From Gibbsiella quercinecans (GTDB taxonomy: Bacteria > Pseudomonadota > Gammaproteobacteria > Enterobacterales > Enterobacteriaceae), in NCBI RefSeq assembly GCF_002291425.1, contig NZ_CP014136.1:5160925-5224924 (forward strand): a stretch of 64,000 nucleotides of DNA. The letters run 5' to 3'. The notes under the pieces were generated by a model. That model did no database searches, was not told the DNA's origin, and saw only the letters and a program-made list of their open reading frames with translations. The translations under genes and the position numbers were made by a program. This document shows, one piece after another, positions 28,713 to 40,473 of the stretch; positions within the stretch are counted from its first letter, which is position 1; every line of letters starts with the position of its first letter.

Positions 28713-29759
28713 TTAAAAGCGGCTGTCTACGGCATCCGCCAGCATCGCCAACAGCCGCTCGCTATCCGCCCAGCCGAGGCAGGGATCGGTAATCGACTGG
28801 CCATAGGTTAACGGTTGGTCAGCATCGACGTGCTGTGCGCCTTCCTGCAGGAAACTTTCCGCCATAATGCCGGCGATGCTATTGCCGCCGTTGCGGATTT
28901 GCCTGCAGATGCTTTGCGCCACCTCCAGTTGCCGCTGGTGCTGCTTCTGGCTGTTGCCGTGGCTGAAATCGACCACCACGCGTTCCTGCAGCCCAACGTT
29001 GCGCAGGGCATGGCAGGCCGCGGCGATATCCTGTGGGTGGTAATTGGGGGATTGGCCGCCGCGCAAAATGATATGGCCGTGCGGGTTACCGTGGGTTTGG
29101 TAGATGGCGACCTGCCCGTGTTCGTCCTGCGCCAGTTGCATATGGCCGGCGCGCGCGGCGCGGATGGCGTCTATGGCGATGCGGGTATTGCCGTCGGTGC
29201 CGTTTTTGAAACCCACCGGGCAGGGCAACGACGACGCCATTTCCCGGTGGGTCTGGCTTTCGGTGGTGCGTGCGCCAATCGCCGCCCAACTGATCAGATC
29301 GGCGATGTAGTTGCCGGTGACGCTATCGAGGAACTCGGTCGCGGCGGGTAAGCCGAGATGATTAATCGCCAGCAGCAGCCGACGGGCGGTTTCGACGCCG
29401 CGGTTTACCTGATAGCTGCCGTCCAGATCGGGATCGGCAATCAGTCCTTTCCATCCCACCACGGTGCGCGGTTTCTCAAAATAGACGCGCATCACAATTT
29501 CCAGCCGATCCTGATAGCGCGTGCGCAGAGCACTCAAGCGCGCCGCGTAGTCGGTGGCGGCTTCAACATCGTGGATGGAACAGGGGCCGATGATCACCAA
29601 CAGGCGTTTATCCTCGCCTGACAGGATTTTTGCAATACGATGTCGTGACGTTGTCACGTTATCGATAAGGTTTTTAGTTGCAGGCAGCCTGCTGGCCAAG
29701 ATTTGCGGGGTAACCAGGCTACCGATACGCGTCCTGCGCGGTTGATCTGTGTTATGCAT
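28713..29759 (-). CDS. aroH: DAHP synthase, tryptophan-sensitive type
   Basis: A 348-residue class I DAHP synthase joining phosphoenolpyruvate and erythrose 4-phosphate, the first step of the shikimate pathway. Signature blocks: LLVIIGPCSIHD, EKPRTVVGWKGLI, PVGFKNGTDG and VVDFSHGNSQKQH. Overall sequence and location beside ppsR match AroH rather than AroF or AroG. The TrpR operator known upstream of E. coli aroH was looked for in 29760-29983, and no CTAGT palindrome was seen, so Trp repression here is not supported. Confidence 0.93.
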   Translation of the reverse strand: MHNTDQPRRTRIGSLVTPQILASRLPATKNLIDNVTTSRHRIAKILSGEDKRLLVIIGPCSIHDVEAATDYAARLSALRTRYQDRLEIVMRVYFEKPRTVVGWKGLIADPDLDGSYQVNRGVETARRLLLAINHLGLPAATEFLDSVTGNYIADLISWAAIGARTTESQTHREMASSLPCPVGFKNGTDGNTRIAIDAIRAARAGHMQLAQDEHGQVAIYQTHGNPHGHIILRGGQSPNYHPQDIAAACHALRNVGLQERVVVDFSHGNSQKQHQRQLEVAQSICRQIRNGGNSIAGIMAESFLQEGAQHVDADQPLTYGQSITDPCLGWADSERLLAMLADAVDSRF

Positions 29760-29983
29760 GATTTTTGGCTCGAAAAGTGGCTCTTCAACGGCAGGGAATG
29801 CCGGAAGTCATGACGCTCACGATAGCGCAATAGTGGCTGAATTCAACCGCGTAAACAGTGTTATTTTAAATGATAGGCGGCTAAGGCAATAAAATAAGCT
29901 GGATAAGGCGAAAATGGCAGAAGTTAACGCTGGAATGTATGGTGGTGCGCCGCCGCACAGGGCGCGGTGGCGCGGGGCACGGT

Positions 29984-30805
29984 TTAGTACATGCGGCGGC
30001 TCATCCCCAGAATATCCAGGATACGGGTGGAGATCTCTTCCACAGAATAGTTGGTGGTGTTGAGGTAATTGATCTGGTTCTTGCGAAACAGCGCCTCCAC
30101 TTCGGCGATTTCCATCCGGCATTGGCGCAGCGACGCGTAGCGGCTGTTTTCCCGCCGTTCTTCACGAATGGCTGCCAGCCTTTCCGGGTTGATGGTCAGG
30201 CCGAAGAGCTTATGCTGAAACGGTTTTAGCGCCGCCGGCAGTTGCAGATTGTCCATATCGTCGGCGATGAACGGGTAGTTGGCTGCGCGAATGCCGAACT
30301 GCATCGCCAGATAGAGGCTGGTGGGCGTTTTACCGCAGCGTGAAACCCCCAGCAGGATCACCTGGGCCTGATCCAGGTTGCGTAATGAAATGCCGTCATC
30401 ATGCGCCAGCGTATAGTCGATGGCGGCGATACGCGCGTCGTACTTGCCGAGGTTGCTCTCGGTCAGCCCGTGGGTGCGGTTGGGCACCGGCGTTGGCTCC
30501 ACCCCCAGTTCGCTCTGCAGCGGCGCGACCAGCGCCTGAACGATATCCTGGCAAAAACCTTCGCTTTGGGTAATCACATTGCGCACGGCGGGTGAAATGA
30601 TGGAGTAAAACACCAATGGGCGCACCTGGGTCTGGTGGTAAATATCATTGATTTGCTGGCAAACGGCGCGGGCGCGGGCCTCCGTTTCGACAAACGGCAG
30701 CGTAAAGGGCGAGGCTTTGACCGGGAATTGCGAAAGGACCGCATGGCCCAGCACTTCTGCGGTGATCGCCGTGCCGTCCGAAATATAAAAAACGCTTCTT
30801 TCCAC
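29984..30805 (-). CDS. ppsR: Phosphoenolpyruvate synthase regulatory protein (kinase/phosphorylase)
   Basis: A 273-residue DUF299 bifunctional enzyme. A GTG start at 30805 is chosen: AAGGAG sits 6 nt before it and [20 protein letters not shown] matches the family. The open frame runs further upstream without similarity. The P-loop [17 protein letters not shown] is intact. It inactivates PpsA by ADP-dependent phosphorylation and reactivates it by phosphorolysis. It is divergent from ppsA, the usual enterobacterial arrangement. Confidence 0.95.
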   Translation of the reverse strand: MERSVFYISDGTAITAEVLGHAVLSQFPVKASPFTLPFVETEARARAVCQQINDIYHQTQVRPLVFYSIISPAVRNVITQSEGFCQDIVQALVAPLQSELGVEPTPVPNRTHGLTESNLGKYDARIAAIDYTLAHDDGISLRNLDQAQVILLGVSRCGKTPTSLYLAMQFGIRAANYPFIADDMDNLQLPAALKPFQHKLFGLTINPERLAAIREERRENSRYASLRQCRMEIAEVEALFRKNQINYLNTTNYSVEEISTRILDILGMSRRMY

Positions 30806-31250
30806 CAGTGGCTCCTTAGCTAATAACGTTAACCTTATGGCCGCGCTGGGCTGCACGCCGTAATGCATAATGGGCTTTGGCTTGGCCTGGGTAAAGAGGG
30901 CAGCGCGAAGTTTGCGATTATGCCGATTCGCCCGCTAACACACCAATGACGGTAAAGGACATTTACTGCGTTTCACCCGCACTGCGCAGATTAACCACTC
31001 TAGTTGAAAGGTCTTTGCGTTATAGGCGATTTCTTTAATTTAATTGTTTGAAAAAATAAAATTTTATTATTTAGTTATCCCTTGTTTCACCTATCTGGCG
31101 TATTAGGTCATTCTCCTAAAAGTGTTTTTTTTCATTTGATTGATCGATTCACCTTTCCATTTGTTAGGGATTAATGTGCTAGGCTGAATTTACTCTGTTG
31201 TTGAGAGCAAAAACGCTAATACCCTACTGATAGCAATAAGGATTGTCTCG
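30806..31250. promoter_or_regulatory. ppsR/ppsA divergent control region
   Basis: A 445-nt spacer with the ppsR ribosome site at one end and an AT-rich ppsA promoter region at the other. A Cra-like site is annotated at 31138-31153. No gene is seen here. Confidence 0.5.
31138..31153 (-). promoter_or_regulatory. Candidate Cra (FruR) site upstream of ppsA
   Basis: On the minus strand it reads GGTGAATCGATCAATC, close to the Cra consensus GCTGAAnCGnTTCAnC and to the Cra site I recall for E. coli ppsA. It lies about 100 nt upstream of ppsA, which Cra activates in E. coli. Confidence 0.55.
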
Positions 31251-33629
<2,379 letters not shown>

Positions 33630-33656
33630 TAGCCAGGCATAAATGAGTTAACTGAT

Positions 33657-33689
33657 AAAAAGCCGTAAGTAATATTACGGCTTTTTTTT
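33657..33689 (+). terminator. Intrinsic terminator of ppsA
   Basis: A 12-bp stem (AAAAAGCCGTAA with TTACGGCTTTTT) around GTAATA, followed by more T, 28 nt after the ppsA stop. Confidence 0.9.
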
Positions 33690-33736
33690 AAGCTGCGCGT
33701 TAAATATGACAAAACGTAAATGGGCGTGAAAAAAAT

Positions 33737-33836
33737 AAAAAAAAGCCCATCGTAGGCGACGGGCAAAGACTACACACAGCAATTTACATGTATGGCATTA
33801 CACAGTGAATTTGTGCTAAGCATATGCCAATAATAT
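33737..33836 (-). ncRNA. rprA: RprA small regulatory RNA
   Basis: On the minus strand the 3' half reads AATTGCTGTGTGTAGTC followed by TTTGCCC and a hairpin ending GATGGGCTTTTTTTT, as I recall for E. coli RprA. Its place near ydiK also matches. RprA is an Hfq-dependent RNA that activates rpoS translation. The 3' end is the terminator stem at 33745-33764 with its T-tract at 33737-33744. The 5' end is estimated at about 33836, from a CATAACT -10-like element and the RcsB box upstream; the 5' half diverges from E. coli. Confidence 0.85.
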
Positions 33837-33861
33837 TAGGCAGTTATGCGCGCTTCGTCAT

Positions 33862-33875
33862 TAAGAATCCTCCTA
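33862..33875 (-). promoter_or_regulatory. RcsB box of rprA
   Basis: TAAGAATCCTCCTA (plus strand) matches the RcsAB box TAAGAATATTCCTA at 12 of 14 positions. It lies just upstream of the rprA -10-like element. RprA is a known Rcs phosphorelay target, so this fits. Confidence 0.75.
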
Positions 33876-34024
33876 ATAGATTGAGCGCTATTACCGGTTA
33901 TCTGGCGGAGAGTTTATTGGCGTAACGGGCGTTTTTTTAATTTCACAGAGTGATTAAGTGGGGAAGCGTGTTGTTTTCGATATTGTTTTAATTTATTAGC
34001 CAGGCCAGCGGATGCGCGGGCTGA

Positions 34025-34056
34025 TTAATAAATTGCCCGGTTAACCGGGCAATTTT
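34025..34056 (-). terminator. Intrinsic terminator of ydiK
   Basis: AAATTGCCCGG and CCGGGCAATTT form a perfect 11-bp stem around TTAA at 34030-34055. On the minus strand it is followed by a T/A-rich tract (TTTATTAAT), 27 nt after the ydiK stop. Confidence 0.75.
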
Positions 34057-34082
34057 GGCAATGGCGGCACGGAGTATGGCCG

Positions 34083-35183
34083 TTATTCTTTCTCCATGTC
34101 CTTGGCCACATCCTCCAGCGCATTAGTGGGTTTCGGCGCTTCATCGATCCAGGCGCTGAGCAGGCGGAAAGAGACCGCCAGCACCACCGGCCCGATAAAC
34201 AGCCCGATCATGCCGAAGGCCAACAGGCCGCCGATGACGCCAGAGAGAATCAACAGCATCGGCAGATTGGCGCCCATGCGGATCAGCACCGGCCGCAGGA
34301 AGTTATCCAGCGTGCCCACCACGCATGCCCAGACCAGCAGCACTGTTCCCCAGGTGGTATCGCCACTCCAGTACAGCCAGATGATCGCCGGTATCAGCAC
34401 CAGCAATGGCCCCAACTGCGCCACGCAGCAGATAAACATCAGCACGGTGAGCAGGGTGGCCGCCGGAATACCGGTAACCGCCAGGCCAATGCCGCCTAAT
34501 ACCGACTGTACCAGCGCCGTGACCACCACGCCCAGCGCAACGGCGCGGATTGCTTGGCCGGCCAGCACCACGGAGGCATCGCCACGGTCTGCCGCCAGGC
34601 GTATGGCAAAGCGGCGGATCCCTGCGCCTACTTGCTCCCCACGGGCATACAGCAGCACACTGAATAACAACATCAGGCCGCAGTGCAGCAGGAAGCGGCC
34701 GATGTGTGCCGCCTGCGCGACGAACCAGGTGGCGGTCTGGCCGAAATAGGGTTGAACCTTGGCCAGCAACGCCGTACCGCCGGTGTTCACCAGGGTATGA
34801 TAGCTGTTGTAAACCTTGTTGCCGATCATCGGGATATCTTGCAGCCAGGCCAGATCGGGAATATGGAATTGCCCTGGCTTGCTGGCCCAGGCAACGATGG
34901 GGGCGCTATTGTCCACAATGCTGCTAACCAGCAAAGAGATGGGCAACACAAACAGCAGGATCAGCAGCAGCGTCATCGCGGCGACGGCCAGCGAGCGCCG
35001 GCCCCAGAATAACCTCTGCAGTTTAATCAGTAACGGCCAGGTTGCGATAACCACCATGCCGGCCCAGGCAAAACCCAGGATAAAGGGTTGGATCACCCAA
35101 AAACAGGCCAGGATCAAAATGGCGATAAACAACACGCCGAAAATGATGGTGGCCAAATCGTACCGGTCTCGCGGGAGTGTCAT
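34083..35183 (-). CDS. ydiK: AI-2E-family membrane protein YdiK
   Basis: A 366-residue AI-2E exporter/PerM family protein with about seven to eight membrane helices. Sequence blocks shared with E. coli YdiK: QPFILGFAWAGMVVIATWP, AQAAHIGRFLLHCGLMLLFS and GTLDNFLRPVLIRMGANLP. Its transport substrate is unknown. It lies between rprA and the divergent ydiJ, as in E. coli. Confidence 0.93.
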   Translation of the reverse strand: MTLPRDRYDLATIIFGVLFIAILILACFWVIQPFILGFAWAGMVVIATWPLLIKLQRLFWGRRSLAVAAMTLLLILLFVLPISLLVSSIVDNSAPIVAWASKPGQFHIPDLAWLQDIPMIGNKVYNSYHTLVNTGGTALLAKVQPYFGQTATWFVAQAAHIGRFLLHCGLMLLFSVLLYARGEQVGAGIRRFAIRLAADRGDASVVLAGQAIRAVALGVVVTALVQSVLGGIGLAVTGIPAATLLTVLMFICCVAQLGPLLVLIPAIIWLYWSGDTTWGTVLLVWACVVGTLDNFLRPVLIRMGANLPMLLILSGVIGGLLAFGMIGLFIGPVVLAVSFRLLSAWIDEAPKPTNALEDVAKDMEKE

Positions 35184-35661
35184 GAAAGCGTTCTCATCCT
35201 ATTTACGTTAATTCCTTCAGCCGATTAATCATGATGCATTTTTCACGGATTTCACAGTGTTGCGCACGATATTAATTAGCGGCTGCCATGCATAGCGATT
35301 TGCCGGCCACGGCGGCCCGTTGGCAGTAAATGGCCGCGACAGTGGCGCCCGGCAGGAGTAAATTAATGCGGCGGAGCGTGCGGGCTACATCGCATCATTT
35401 CTTATTAATACATTGATTTTGCTTTAATAATAAGAACATGAATCTGCCCGCTTGGGGTGCTTCGGGGCCGGAAATGGCAGAACGGATCAACTTGTGGTAA
35501 AACGGATAGGTATCAACATATTGAAATGGAAATAAAAAAAACACTAACGTCTTCCATTCCAATGTGCGGCTTTTAACGATAACTAAAAGCAGGGTAGGCT
35601 TGGCAACGGGCCTGGGTTAGCGTGCATCACGCATTAAAGACAGACAGAGTATAAAAAGCGA
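35184..35661. other. ydiK/ydiJ divergent intergenic region
   Basis: A 478-nt spacer with no credible ORF. It must contain promoters for both genes. The only structure noted is an inverted repeat AATGGAA (35525-35531) and TTCCATT (35552-35558), about 100 nt before ydiJ; no regulator is known for it. Confidence 0.4.
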
Positions 35662-38600
35662 ATGATCCCACAGATTTCTCAGGCACCCGGTATTGTTCAA
35701 CGGGTGCTCGATTTTTTGGACGCACTGGAACAAAACGGCTTTAGCGGCGATACCGCCACCAGTTACGCAGACCGGTTGACGATGGCGACGGACAACAGCA
35801 TCTATCAGCTGTTGCCCGATGCCGTGATCTTCCCGCGTTCTACCGCCGACGTGGTGCTGATTGCCCGCCTGGCCGCAGATGAGCGCTTCAGCAGTTTGAT
35901 CTTCAGCCCGCGTGGCGGCGGCACCGGCACCAACGGGCAGGCGCTGAACAGCGGCATCATCGTTGATATGTCGCGCTACATGAACCGCATCCTGGATATC
36001 AATATCGAACAGGGATGGGTGCGGGTTGAGGCAGGGGTGATTAAGGATCAACTTAATCAATACCTGAAGCCGCTGGGCTACTTTTTCGCGCCGGAACTTT
36101 CGACCAGCAACCGGGCAACGCTAGGCGGCATGATCAATACCGATGCGTCCGGCCAGGGTTCGCTGGTGTATGGCAAAACCTCGGACCATGTGTTGGGGCT
36201 GCGTGCGGTGCTGCTGGGCGGTGAGATGCTCGATACGCGCCCAATGCCCACCCCTCTGGCGGAAGCACTGGCGGCTGAAGAAACCACCGAAGGGCGCATT
36301 TACCATACGGTGCTGAACCGCTGCCGCGATCAGCGAGCATTGATCCTGGAAAAATTCCCCAAACTTAACCGCTTTCTCACCGGTTATGACTTGCGCCACG
36401 TGTTTAGCGACGATCTGCAAACCTTCGATCTGACGCGCATCCTGACCGGTGCCGAAGGCACGCTGGCGTTTATCACAGAAGCAAAACTTAACATCACCCG
36501 GCTACCCAAGGTGCGCCGGCTGGTGAATGTGAAATATGACTCTTTCGATTCCGCATTGCGTAACGCGCCGTTCATGGTGGAAGCCAAGGCGCTGTCGGTG
36601 GAAACCATCGATTCCAAAGTGCTGAATCTGGCGCGGGAAGATATTGTCTGGCATTCAGTAAAAGAATTGATTACCGACGTGCCGAACAAAGACATGCTCG
36701 GTTTGAACATCGTCGAGTTCGCCGGCGACGACAACGCGCTGATTGAGCAACAGTTAGAAGGCCTGTGCCAGCGCCTGGACGATCTGATGGCGGCGCATCA
36801 GGGCGGTGTGATTGGCTACCAGATTTGTGGCGATCTGGCCGGCATCGAGCGCATTTATAACATGCGCAAAAAGTCGGTCGGGCTGCTGGGTAACGCCAAG
36901 GGGCAGGCGAAGCCGATCCCGTTTGCTGAAGATACCTGCGTGCCGCCGCAGCATTTGGCCGACTACATCGCCGAGTTCCGCCAACTGTTGGACGATCATC
37001 ACCTGAGCTACGGGATGTTCGGCCACGTTGACGCCGGTGTGCTGCACGTGCGCCCGGCGCTGGACATGTGCGATCCGCAGCAAGAGATGTTGATGAAGCA
37101 AATCTCCGATCAGGTGGTGGCGCTGACGGCCAAATATGGCGGCCTGCTGTGGGGCGAACACGGCAAGGGCTTCCGTGCTGAATACAGCCCGGCCTTTTTC
37201 GGCGAAATGCTGTATGAAGAGCTGCGGCGCATCAAAGCGGCGTTCGATCCGCACAACCGCCTCAACCCAGGGAAAATCTGCCCGCCTTTCGGGGTAGAAG
37301 CACCGATGATGAAGGTGGACGCGGAAAAGCGCGGCACGCTCGATCGCCGCATTCCGCTTACGGTACGCAGCTCGTTCCGTGGTGCGATGGAGTGCAACGG
37401 CAACGGTTTGTGCTTTAATTTCGATGTGCGCAGCCCAATGTGCCCCTCAATGAAAATCACCGGCAGCCGTATCCATTCGCCTAAAGGGCGTGCTGCGCTG
37501 GTGCGTGAATGGCTGCGGCTGCTCAGCGAGCAGGGCACCGATCCGGTGGCGCTGGAGAAACAGTTGCCGCAGCAGCGTTTGAGTTTCCGGGCGCTTATCG
37601 AGAAAACGCGCAACACCTGGTATGCCAACAAAGGGGAGTATGACTTCTCTCACGAGGTGAAAGAGGCGATGTCTGGCTGCCTGGCCTGTAAAGCCTGCTC
37701 TACCCAGTGCCCGATCAAAATTGATGTGCCGGGCTTCCGTTCGCGTTTTCTGCAGTTGTACCACACTCGCTACCTGCGGCCGCTGCGCGACTATATGGTC
37801 GCCGGGGTGGAAAGCTACACGCCGCTGATGGCCAGGGCGCCGAAGGCGTTCAACTTTATGTTTCGGCAACCGTGGGTGCGGGAACTGAGCCGCAGCACGC
37901 TGGGGATGATTGACCTGCCGATGCTCTCAAGCCCTACGCTGCGCCAGCAGCTTTCCGGCCACAGCGCCACGGCGGTCACGCTCGAGCAGCTTGAAGCATT
38001 GGATGAACGCCAGCGCCAGGATTACGTGCTGGTGGTGCAGGATCCGTTTACCAGCTATTACGATGCCAACGTGGTCGCCGACTTTGTTCGGCTGGTGGAA
38101 AAACTGGGCTACCGGCCGGTAATGTTGCCGTTTTCGCCGAACGGCAAGGCGCAGCATATTAAAGGTTTCCTGGTGCGCTTTGCCAAGACCGCGCGCAAAA
38201 CGGCCGATTTCCTCAACCGTGTGGCGAAGCTGGGCGTGCCGATGGTCGGGGTCGATCCGGCGCTGGTGCTGTGCTACCGCGATGAGTACCGGGAAATCCT
38301 TGGCGACGCGCGTGGGGATTTCAAGGTGCAGTTGGTGCACGAATGGCTACAGCCGGTGTTGGCCGAGCGTGCCGAACAGCCGCTTGGCGGTGAGTCGTGG
38401 TACCTGTTCGGCCACTGTACGGAAAGCACCGCGCTGCCAACCAGCACCCAACAGTGGATCGCGATTTTCGCCCGCTTTGGCGCCCGCCTGGAGAACATTA
38501 ACGTAGGCTGCTGTGGCATGGCCGGCACCTACGGGCACGAAAGCAAAAATTTGCAGAATTCACTCGGTATCTATGAGCTATCCTGGCATCAGGCGATGCA

Positions 38601-38718
38601 GCGTTTGCCACGCCAGCGCTGTCTGGCCACCGGCTATTCCTGCCGCAGCCAGGTGAAACGCATTGAAGGAAACGGAGTGCGCCACCCATTACAGGCACTG
38701 TTGGAGATGATCGCGTAA
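35662..38718 (+). CDS. ydiJ: FAD-linked oxidoreductase YdiJ (D-2-hydroxyglutarate dehydrogenase type)
   Basis: A 1018-residue fusion of an FAD-binding FAD_binding_4/oxidase-C part ([44 protein letters not shown]) with a C-terminal iron-sulfur and CCG-domain part. Cluster motifs are [18 protein letters not shown] at about 670 and [14 protein letters not shown] near 950. YdiJ has been described as a D-2-hydroxyglutarate dehydrogenase. ATG 35662 follows a weak GCGA site. The stop overlaps the menI start by one base, so the two are coupled. Confidence 0.93.
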   Translation: MIPQISQAPGIVQRVLDFLDALEQNGFSGDTATSYADRLTMATDNSIYQLLPDAVIFPRSTADVVLIARLAADERFSSLIFSPRGGGTGTNGQALNSGIIVDMSRYMNRILDINIEQGWVRVEAGVIKDQLNQYLKPLGYFFAPELSTSNRATLGGMINTDASGQGSLVYGKTSDHVLGLRAVLLGGEMLDTRPMPTPLAEALAAEETTEGRIYHTVLNRCRDQRALILEKFPKLNRFLTGYDLRHVFSDDLQTFDLTRILTGAEGTLAFITEAKLNITRLPKVRRLVNVKYDSFDSALRNAPFMVEAKALSVETIDSKVLNLAREDIVWHSVKELITDVPNKDMLGLNIVEFAGDDNALIEQQLEGLCQRLDDLMAAHQGGVIGYQICGDLAGIERIYNMRKKSVGLLGNAKGQAKPIPFAEDTCVPPQHLADYIAEFRQLLDDHHLSYGMFGHVDAGVLHVRPALDMCDPQQEMLMKQISDQVVALTAKYGGLLWGEHGKGFRAEYSPAFFGEMLYEELRRIKAAFDPHNRLNPGKICPPFGVEAPMMKVDAEKRGTLDRRIPLTVRSSFRGAMECNGNGLCFNFDVRSPMCPSMKITGSRIHSPKGRAALVREWLRLLSEQGTDPVALEKQLPQQRLSFRALIEKTRNTWYANKGEYDFSHEVKEAMSGCLACKACSTQCPIKIDVPGFRSRFLQLYHTRYLRPLRDYMVAGVESYTPLMARAPKAFNFMFRQPWVRELSRSTLGMIDLPMLSSPTLRQQLSGHSATAVTLEQLEALDERQRQDYVLVVQDPFTSYYDANVVADFVRLVEKLGYRPVMLPFSPNGKAQHIKGFLVRFAKTARKTADFLNRVAKLGVPMVGVDPALVLCYRDEYREILGDARGDFKVQLVHEWLQPVLAERAEQPLGGESWYLFGHCTESTALPTSTQQWIAIFARFGARLENINVGCCGMAGTYGHESKNLQNSLGIYELSWHQAMQRLPRQRCLATGYSCRSQVKRIEGNGVRHPLQALLEMIA

Positions 38719-39131
38719 TGCTATGGAAACGTCAGACAACGCTGGAGCAGTTGAACAAAACCGGCGAAGGTTGCATGGTCGCCCACGTGGGCATTGAGTT
38801 TACCAAACTGGGGCCGGACACGCTGGAGGCCACCATGCCGGTCGATAGCCGGACCACTCAGCCCTTTGGCCTGCTGCACGGCGGGGCTTCCGTGGTGCTG
38901 GCCGAATCGATGGGTTCCATCGCCGGCTATCTGTGCACCGAAGGGGATCAACAGGTGGTAGGGTTGGAAATCAATGCCAACCATATTCGCGCCGTGTTTG
39001 ACGGGCAGGTGCGTGGCGTGTGCCGCGCGCTGCACGTTGGCCGCCGCCACCAGGTTTGGCAAATCGAGATTTTCGACAAGCGCGATCGCCTGTGTTGTAC
39101 CTCCCGCCTGACGACGGCGGTGTTGGGCTAA
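38718..39131 (+). CDS. menI: 1,4-dihydroxy-2-naphthoyl-CoA hydrolase
   Basis: A 137-residue hotdog-fold thioesterase, family PaaI/EntH-like, matching YdiI/MenI of E. coli in length. The motif [20 protein letters not shown] includes the catalytic glutamate and the HGG turn. It releases 1,4-dihydroxy-2-naphthoate in menaquinone synthesis. The start overlaps ydiJ by one base (TAATG). Confidence 0.93.
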   Translation: MLWKRQTTLEQLNKTGEGCMVAHVGIEFTKLGPDTLEATMPVDSRTTQPFGLLHGGASVVLAESMGSIAGYLCTEGDQQVVGLEINANHIRAVFDGQVRGVCRALHVGRRHQVWQIEIFDKRDRLCCTSRLTTAVLG

Positions 39132-39167
39132 GCGCCAAGCCCACGCCGGCGTGGCGCATAACGGGGG

Positions 39168-39572
39168 CTACAGCTGAAACGGCACCCGTTTAACGAAGTC
39201 CTTCTGAAAGGCGTTGGCTTTGTCCCAGGTGCCTTCCATGGCGTACTGATGGCAAATCAGCTGCAGGGTATGGCGGGCAAAGTGGTAGCTCTGTACGCGG
39301 AACAGCTGGCAGCGATCCGGGTTATTGATCTCTATAATCAAGCGGTTATGTAATTTACTCAGCGCGTGCAGATAGCTTTCGTCATCGCCGTTTTCCTGGC
39401 ACAGATTGGCCATGTTCAGGCTGACGCTATTGTAGCGCTTGAGGTGTTCGATATCGCATCCCGGCCGCTTCAGTGCGGCTTCCGCCATGTAGAAATCGAT
39501 CGTGGCGTCACGCACGCTGAATTTGTATTGATCAATCTTGTTCAGCAGCCACGCATTTATTGAAATAGTCAT
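39168..39572 (-). CDS. Unrecognised 134-residue protein under a Fur box
   Basis: Started at ATG 39572 (MTISINAWLLNKIDQYKFSV) the protein has 134 residues. There is no signal peptide or membrane segment, so it is probably cytoplasmic and helical. Several Cys and His are present (GCDIEHLKRY, MANLCQENGDDE, RCQLFRVQSYHFARHTLQLI, ICHQYAM), which may or may not bind metal. A perfect Fur palindrome lies 26-40 nt upstream of the start. It is convergent with menI and divergent from sufA; in E. coli this interval holds ydiH instead. I do not recognise the family. Iron-repressed expression beside suf suggests a role in iron or Fe-S stress, as inference. Confidence 0.8.
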   Translation of the reverse strand: MTISINAWLLNKIDQYKFSVRDATIDFYMAEAALKRPGCDIEHLKRYNSVSLNMANLCQENGDDESYLHALSKLHNRLIIEINNPDRCQLFRVQSYHFARHTLQLICHQYAMEGTWDKANAFQKDFVKRVPFQL

Positions 39573-39597
39573 TGGCCCCACGCTTAATGCAGTTAAA

Positions 39598-39612
39598 TGA
39601 TAATCATTATCA
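39598..39612 (-). promoter_or_regulatory. Fur box upstream of the unknown 134-residue gene
   Basis: TGATAATCATTATCA is a perfect 7-1-7 Fur palindrome, with further AT matches on both sides (AATGATAATCATTATCATA). It is 26 nt from the start codon at 39572, so it overlaps the probable promoter. Confidence 0.9.
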
Positions 39613-40014
39613 TATTTGCTGGCGCGATAACGATCAATTCCCTGGCAATAATATTTTCCGCAAATAGGGCTGTATTTTTGCGTTAGCGACCCAATTTATT
39701 GGCTAACGACTAAACTTAATACAGATAAGGCGCGTTATTACCACAAGATAAATAAGGATATTATCGCGCCCGAACACAGAAATAGGTATTTTCTATGAAT
39801 GTTCAGTATTATCTGCCCGCAAGGGGGTATCCGGTTTATCGCCTGCGGATAACGCGGCGATGAATGGGGAATAGTGCTTGAAAGTCATGGGGATGAAAAC
39901 GCGCCCTGGCGATGGTTTCATCGCGGGCCACGCGGTTGCCGGGCTGTTTTATTGCCGGCCAACGTTAAAAAGCGCATTTTTTGTCGCATACCCCTGTAAA
40001 ACAAACGGTTGAAG
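39613..40014. other. Intergenic region before suf
   Basis: About 400 nt with no convincing gene. A 22-codon ORF at 39795-39863 (MNVQYYLPARG...) has no good ribosome site. An inverted repeat GTTAGC...GCTAAC lies near 39681-39706. The E. coli ydiH gene and RydB RNA found at this position were not recognised here. Confidence 0.4.
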
Positions 40015-40029
40015 TGATTATTGTTATCA
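40015..40029 (+). promoter_or_regulatory. Fur-like box upstream of sufA
   Basis: TGATTATTGTTATCA matches the Fur 7-1-7 palindrome at 13 of 15 positions, 58 nt upstream of the sufA start. SUF is repressed by Fur in E. coli under iron sufficiency. Confidence 0.7.
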
Positions 40030-40087
40030 CTAACATAGTAAGTAAGCCAGATTGGCATGATAAAAAACAAGGTAAGAGGTAGGCCAT

Positions 40088-40459
40088 ATGCAAACGGAAA
40101 GTGTTGGCACGTTTTCGCTAGATGAAAATGTCTGGCAGGGCATTGCACTGAGCGACAGCGCGGCAAAGCAAATCAGCAAACTCATGCAGCAGGATCCGCA
40201 GGTGAAAGGGCTGCAGTTGAGCGTGAAACAATCTGGCTGCGCCGGATTCGGCTACGTGCTGGATTTGACCCAAGCTCCGGCGGAAGACGACCTCTTGTTT
40301 GAACGTGACGGCGCGAAACTCTACGTGCCGCTGAAAGCAATGCCGTTTATCGATGGCACCACGGTGGATTTTGTCCGTGAAGGGCTGAATCAGATATTCA
40401 AATTTAATAATCCCAAAGCGCAACATTCCTGCGGGTGTGGCGAAAGCTTTGGCGTTTAA
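40088..40459 (+). CDS. sufA: A-type Fe-S carrier SufA
   Basis: A 123-residue HesB/IscA-family protein. Three conserved cysteines are seen in [14 protein letters not shown] and [10 protein letters not shown]. It accepts Fe-S clusters from SufBCD and passes them to target enzymes. It is first in sufABCDSE and has a Fur-like box upstream. ATG 40088 follows AAGAGGTAGG. Confidence 0.95.
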   Translation: MQTESVGTFSLDENVWQGIALSDSAAKQISKLMQQDPQVKGLQLSVKQSGCAGFGYVLDLTQAPAEDDLLFERDGAKLYVPLKAMPFIDGTTVDFVREGLNQIFKFNNPKAQHSCGCGESFGV

Positions 40460-40473
40460 GCGATGTAACTAAC

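Noticed and set aside
29760..29983. TrpR operator upstream of aroH
   Set aside because: No CTAGT-type palindrome could be found, so Trp repression was not annotated.
33841..33880. A strong AGGAGG-like site followed by ATGACGAAGCGCGCATAA on the minus strand, suggesting a 5-codon leader peptide
   Set aside because: The AGGAGGATTCTTA is better explained as the RcsB box of rprA, upstream of the predicted transcript start.
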